A DNA stretch of 7,087 nt from JARIHD01 sp035629475 (lineage in GTDB: Bacteria; Patescibacteriota; Saccharimonadia; Saccharimonadales; UBA4665): assembly GCA_035629475.1 (NCBI GenBank), contig DASPHS010000144.1, positions 1 through 7,087 on the forward strand, read 5' to 3'. The position numbers were made by a program, and so were the translations under genes. The notes under the pieces were generated by a model, which worked only from the letters and a program-made list of their open reading frames with translations, had not been told where the DNA came from and did no database searches. Below, in pieces: positions 5,260 to 7,087 of the stretch; the first letter of the stretch is position 1; every line of letters begins with the position of its first letter.

Positions 5260-6036
5260 GTGGCACGACTGCAGGCACCTCTCAATGAAATGGCACATAA
5301 CCCGCATATGACGACGGTCGTTTGGAGCGGTATCGTTAATCCGGCTCGACGCTCATCGCGAAATGCACCAGAAACAGTCACGACCCTTACTTCTGATGTC
5401 ACGAAGGGTGTGCTCGTAATGGGTACCACGTACGAAACGCGCCGTGGGCTATCATCTGAACTTTCTATTCGTCATGCAGGTACCCGTGCAGTTAACGCCT
5501 TCATGGCAGGGTACACGCAGGCTTCTAGAAAGGGTGTGCCTGGCCCCGTGGCTGCGCGATTTGGCGGCATTAACAGTGTTGAGCGGGCGATGGTCGACAC
5601 GAACAGCGAGCAGGCTATCGGCAAAGGCCGCACCCTGGCCGCCAGTATTCTTGCCGTTTGTGTGGATCGCAAGGAACATACAGCGACTATCGTGAGTGCC
5701 GGAACCGGCGCCATAGCAGAATTGCGGTACAAGAGTAGGCCTCTCAACCTGAGCGCTCCTGTACCGGCCTTGCCCATCAGTGGCGAGCTGCGCCCGGCAG
5801 ATAATGATATATATGAGGAGCTGACGATTCCTGACACCGGCCTTATCCTGGCGCTCACTACTGATGCTGCCCGCGTTGGTCTGACGGGCATGCTGAATTA
5901 CGGTGGCCATCCCAACAGCCCTATAGAGCCATTCCGTGAAGCTGACCATATTCTAAGAAAGGCTCAGAGTCAGGCATACGATGAGCACGGAACTGACATG
6001 GCGGCGGTTGTTGCCAGCCTGCAGCCCAACCGATAG
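5260..6036 (+). CDS. Degenerate PP2C-like protein, probable pseudophosphatase
   Basis: A 258-residue soluble protein that appears to be a diverged third copy of the phosphatase fold. By eye it lines up with the second gene: SELSIRHAGTRAVNAF (66-81) with the helix after DGLGG, GRTLAASILAVCVD (123-136) with KAASTIVANLVD, TIVSAGTGAIAEL (143-155) with FGWAGDSGLHYL, LILALTTDAARVGL (195-208) with LVLASDGLD, and GTDMAAVVASL (244-254) with ADDTTVVVMDI. Key acidic residues are missing: ED becomes PET (38-40), GDG becomes MGT (54-56), and GDS becomes GTG (148-150). D202 and perhaps D246 remain. It may therefore bind without catalysing and act as a regulator or scaffold for its two neighbours, or be a different enzyme on the same fold. 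The frame is intact with a good ribosome site, so it is not a decayed gene. Homology rests on my manual alignment. Confidence 0.72.
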   Translation: MARLQAPLNEMAHNPHMTTVVWSGIVNPARRSSRNAPETVTTLTSDVTKGVLVMGTTYETRRGLSSELSIRHAGTRAVNAFMAGYTQASRKGVPGPVAARFGGINSVERAMVDTNSEQAIGKGRTLAASILAVCVDRKEHTATIVSAGTGAIAELRYKSRPLNLSAPVPALPISGELRPADNDIYEELTIPDTGLILALTTDAARVGLTGMLNYGGHPNSPIEPFREADHILRKAQSQAYDEHGTDMAAVVASLQPNR

Positions 6037-6051
6037 CCCCTGAGGCTTTCC

Positions 6052-6093
6052 ATACTAAAAACCCCGTATTATTCTATGCGGGGTTTTTAGTAT
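6052..6093. terminator. Perfect bidirectional intrinsic terminator
   Basis: ATACTAAAAACCCCG (6052-6066) pairs perfectly with CGGGGTTTTTAGTAT (6079-6093), giving 15 bp around a 12-base loop. The GC-rich core CCCCG/CGGGG is flanked by A5 on the left and T5 on the right. It should therefore stop transcription from the phosphatase cluster and would also work on the - strand. It begins 16 bases after the TAG of the third phosphatase-like gene. Confidence 0.93.
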
Positions 6094-6096
6094 ATT

Positions 6097-6124
6097 TTGC
6101 ACATGACGCTTGAGGTTATATAAT
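6097..6124 (+). promoter_or_regulatory. Promoter for the secreted membrane-hairpin protein
   Basis: A perfect TATAAT lies at 6119-6124, with a partial -35 TTGCAC (6097-6102, 16-base spacing), directly after the terminator. Predicted start is near 6131, leaving a leader of about 39 bases that is A-rich before the ATG and has no evident Shine-Dalgarno site. The -10 region shares the 11-base core GTTATATAATA with the promoter at 3586-3614. Confidence 0.6.
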
Positions 6125-6169
6125 AACTAGCAGTAACCGTGCATTCGCATAAAAAACTGACACCAAAAA

Positions 6170-7012
6170 ATGAAAAACATCTTCCAAAAATGCAGCCTTC
6201 TCCTCCTTGCCATAGGGGTGAGCGTGCTGTTTATGGCGCCCGCCGCGAGTGCTCAGAATACGCAGGGTACACCACAGCCCTACAATGCTGATACCAATAT
6301 CCCCATCGGTACGATCGTCCAGCTGAATAAAAGTGACACCAAAAAAGTTGAAGCCGCCAGCCTGGCCAAGCTGAACGACATGTTCGGTGCGGTGGTCAAC
6401 CCCGACAGCTTGGCTATCACGGTCACCGGTGCTGCGGAAACACAGAAGTACGTGGCGACCGACGGCAAATACAACGTATTAGTCACCAATGAAAACGGCG
6501 TCATCAAGAACGGCGACAACATTACCTTGTCCAATCTGAAGGGCACAGCCATGAAGGCCAGTATCGACCAGGAAATCATCTTCGGTAAAGCCCTGCAGAA
6601 CTTCGATGGCAAAAGCAATGTCATCGGCCAGACCAACCTGAAGTATGATAACGGCAAGGCTGCCAAGCCAGTGGCAATCGGCCTCATTCAGGTGGCGATT
6701 GATATCAAGCACAACCCGGAAGTCCGCAGCACCAAGACCAAGCTGCCGCCCCAATTGGAGCGCCTGGGCGAGCAAATTGCCGAGAAAGAGCTCAGCCCGT
6801 TTCGGCTGTATTTGAGCGTTGCTATCGTACTGATCGCGGTGGTCATTGCCACGGTCGTGCTGTACTCCGGCATCCGTAGCAGCATCCTGGCGATAGGTCG
6901 TAATCCACTGTCCAAGGGTTCGGTCATAAAGGGGCTGATACAGGTTATCCTGAGCGGGTTTATCATTTTAATAATCGGTCTGTTTACGGTATATTTATTA
7001 TTAAAGCTATAA
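6170..7012 (+). CDS. Secreted, membrane-anchored protein with subunit c-like C-terminal hairpin; function unknown
   Basis: A 280-residue protein. Residues 1-28 form a classical signal peptide: basic start MKNIFQK, hydrophobic core CSLLLLAIGVSVLFM, and a likely AASA|Q cleavage site at 28/29. Residues 29-205 are a soluble extracytoplasmic region with no Cys and many short polar strands, probably beta-rich. Two membrane helices follow, about 214-235 and 256-278, joined by a short positively charged loop carrying GRNP (243-246) and KGSVIK. That loop resembles the polar loop of F-type ATP synthase subunit c (R-N/Q-P). However, the second helix has no Asp or Glu, so proton transport by that mechanism is not expected. 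If the signal peptide is cleaved, the loop should face the cytoplasm. The product may be a cell-envelope or secretion-system component. The next gene also looks membrane-bound. I do not recognise the soluble domain. Confidence 0.87.
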   Translation: MKNIFQKCSLLLLAIGVSVLFMAPAASAQNTQGTPQPYNADTNIPIGTIVQLNKSDTKKVEAASLAKLNDMFGAVVNPDSLAITVTGAAETQKYVATDGKYNVLVTNENGVIKNGDNITLSNLKGTAMKASIDQEIIFGKALQNFDGKSNVIGQTNLKYDNGKAAKPVAIGLIQVAIDIKHNPEVRSTKTKLPPQLERLGEQIAEKELSPFRLYLSVAIVLIAVVIATVVLYSGIRSSILAIGRNPLSKGSVIKGLIQVILSGFIILIIGLFTVYLLLKL

Positions 7013-7040
7013 GCATAAGCAGAGTGGGACTCATCAGAGT

Positions 7041-7087
7041 ATGACAACAGGAATACTGATAGTAATTTTCCTAGCGAGCATTTTAGG
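7041..7087 (+). CDS. Start of a probable membrane protein (truncated by the window edge)
   Basis: An ATG 28 bases after the previous stop opens a frame reading MTTGILIVIFLASIL to the window end with no stop. The residues are strongly hydrophobic, as for a first membrane helix or signal anchor. There is no strong ribosome site (only weak GAGTGGG at 7022-7028). It is probably co-transcribed with the upstream membrane-hairpin gene. Only 15 full codons are visible, so no family can be named and the start is tentative. Confidence 0.5.
   Translation, partial: MTTGILIVIFLASIL

Noticed and set aside
5452..5949. Long - strand open frames inside the third phosphatase-like gene
   Set aside because: These were considered because the + strand product is diverged. 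The + frame has a good ribosome site, operon spacing and alignable scaffold motifs; the - frames have none of these.
5260..6036. Third phosphatase-like gene as a decaying pseudogene
   Set aside because: There is no frameshift or internal stop, its length matches the paralogs, and it has a good ribosome site, so a maintained non-catalytic protein fits better.
1..7087. UGA recoded as glycine, as in some CPR lineages
   Set aside because: TGA is not used as a visible stop, but no real gene contains in-frame TGA either, so there is no sign of recoding.

Overview
The window looks like ordinary chromosomal DNA from a small-genome bacterium, most likely a member of the Patescibacteria/CPR and plausibly Candidatus Saccharibacteria (TM7). 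The assignment is from recalled family resemblance only. It rests on the densely packed short genes, the solitary cysteine desulfurase, two small conserved-looking proteins of unknown function after metG-tatD, and a secreted protein ending in a membrane hairpin with a GRNP loop. All nine visible gene ends use TAA or TAG and none uses TGA. No real gene is interrupted by in-frame TGA, so the standard bacterial code fits. All genes lie on the + strand.

Positions 1-1443 carry housekeeping genes: the 3' end of metG (methionyl-tRNA synthetase, cut at its KMSKS loop) and a TatD-family metal-dependent hydrolase. Positions 1457-2180 carry two tightly coupled small genes of unknown function. A good sigma70-like promoter for them lies inside the end of tatD. 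Positions 2181-2433 are non-coding and rich in hairpins. They include an imperfect long palindrome resembling the dispersed GTCATCCCG...CTGGATCC repeats of some bacterial genomes.

Positions 2434-3582 encode an IscS/NifS-type cysteine desulfurase, apparently read from a promoter that leaves almost no 5' leader. Positions 3624-6036 are the most interesting part: three consecutive genes for PP2C (PPM) phosphatase-fold proteins of nearly equal length. The first starts from a strong promoter that predicts a leaderless mRNA, and the next two have good Shine-Dalgarno sites. The first two keep the metal-binding motifs. The third has lost several of them and may be a pseudophosphatase. A perfect 15-bp stem terminator closes the cluster.

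From 6098 a new transcription unit begins. It contains a secreted or membrane-anchored protein whose last 65 residues form a two-helix hairpin like ATP synthase subunit c but without the proton-carrying acid, followed by the start of another probable membrane protein at the window edge. The two promoters flanking the phosphatase cluster share an identical 11-base core, GTTATATAATA.
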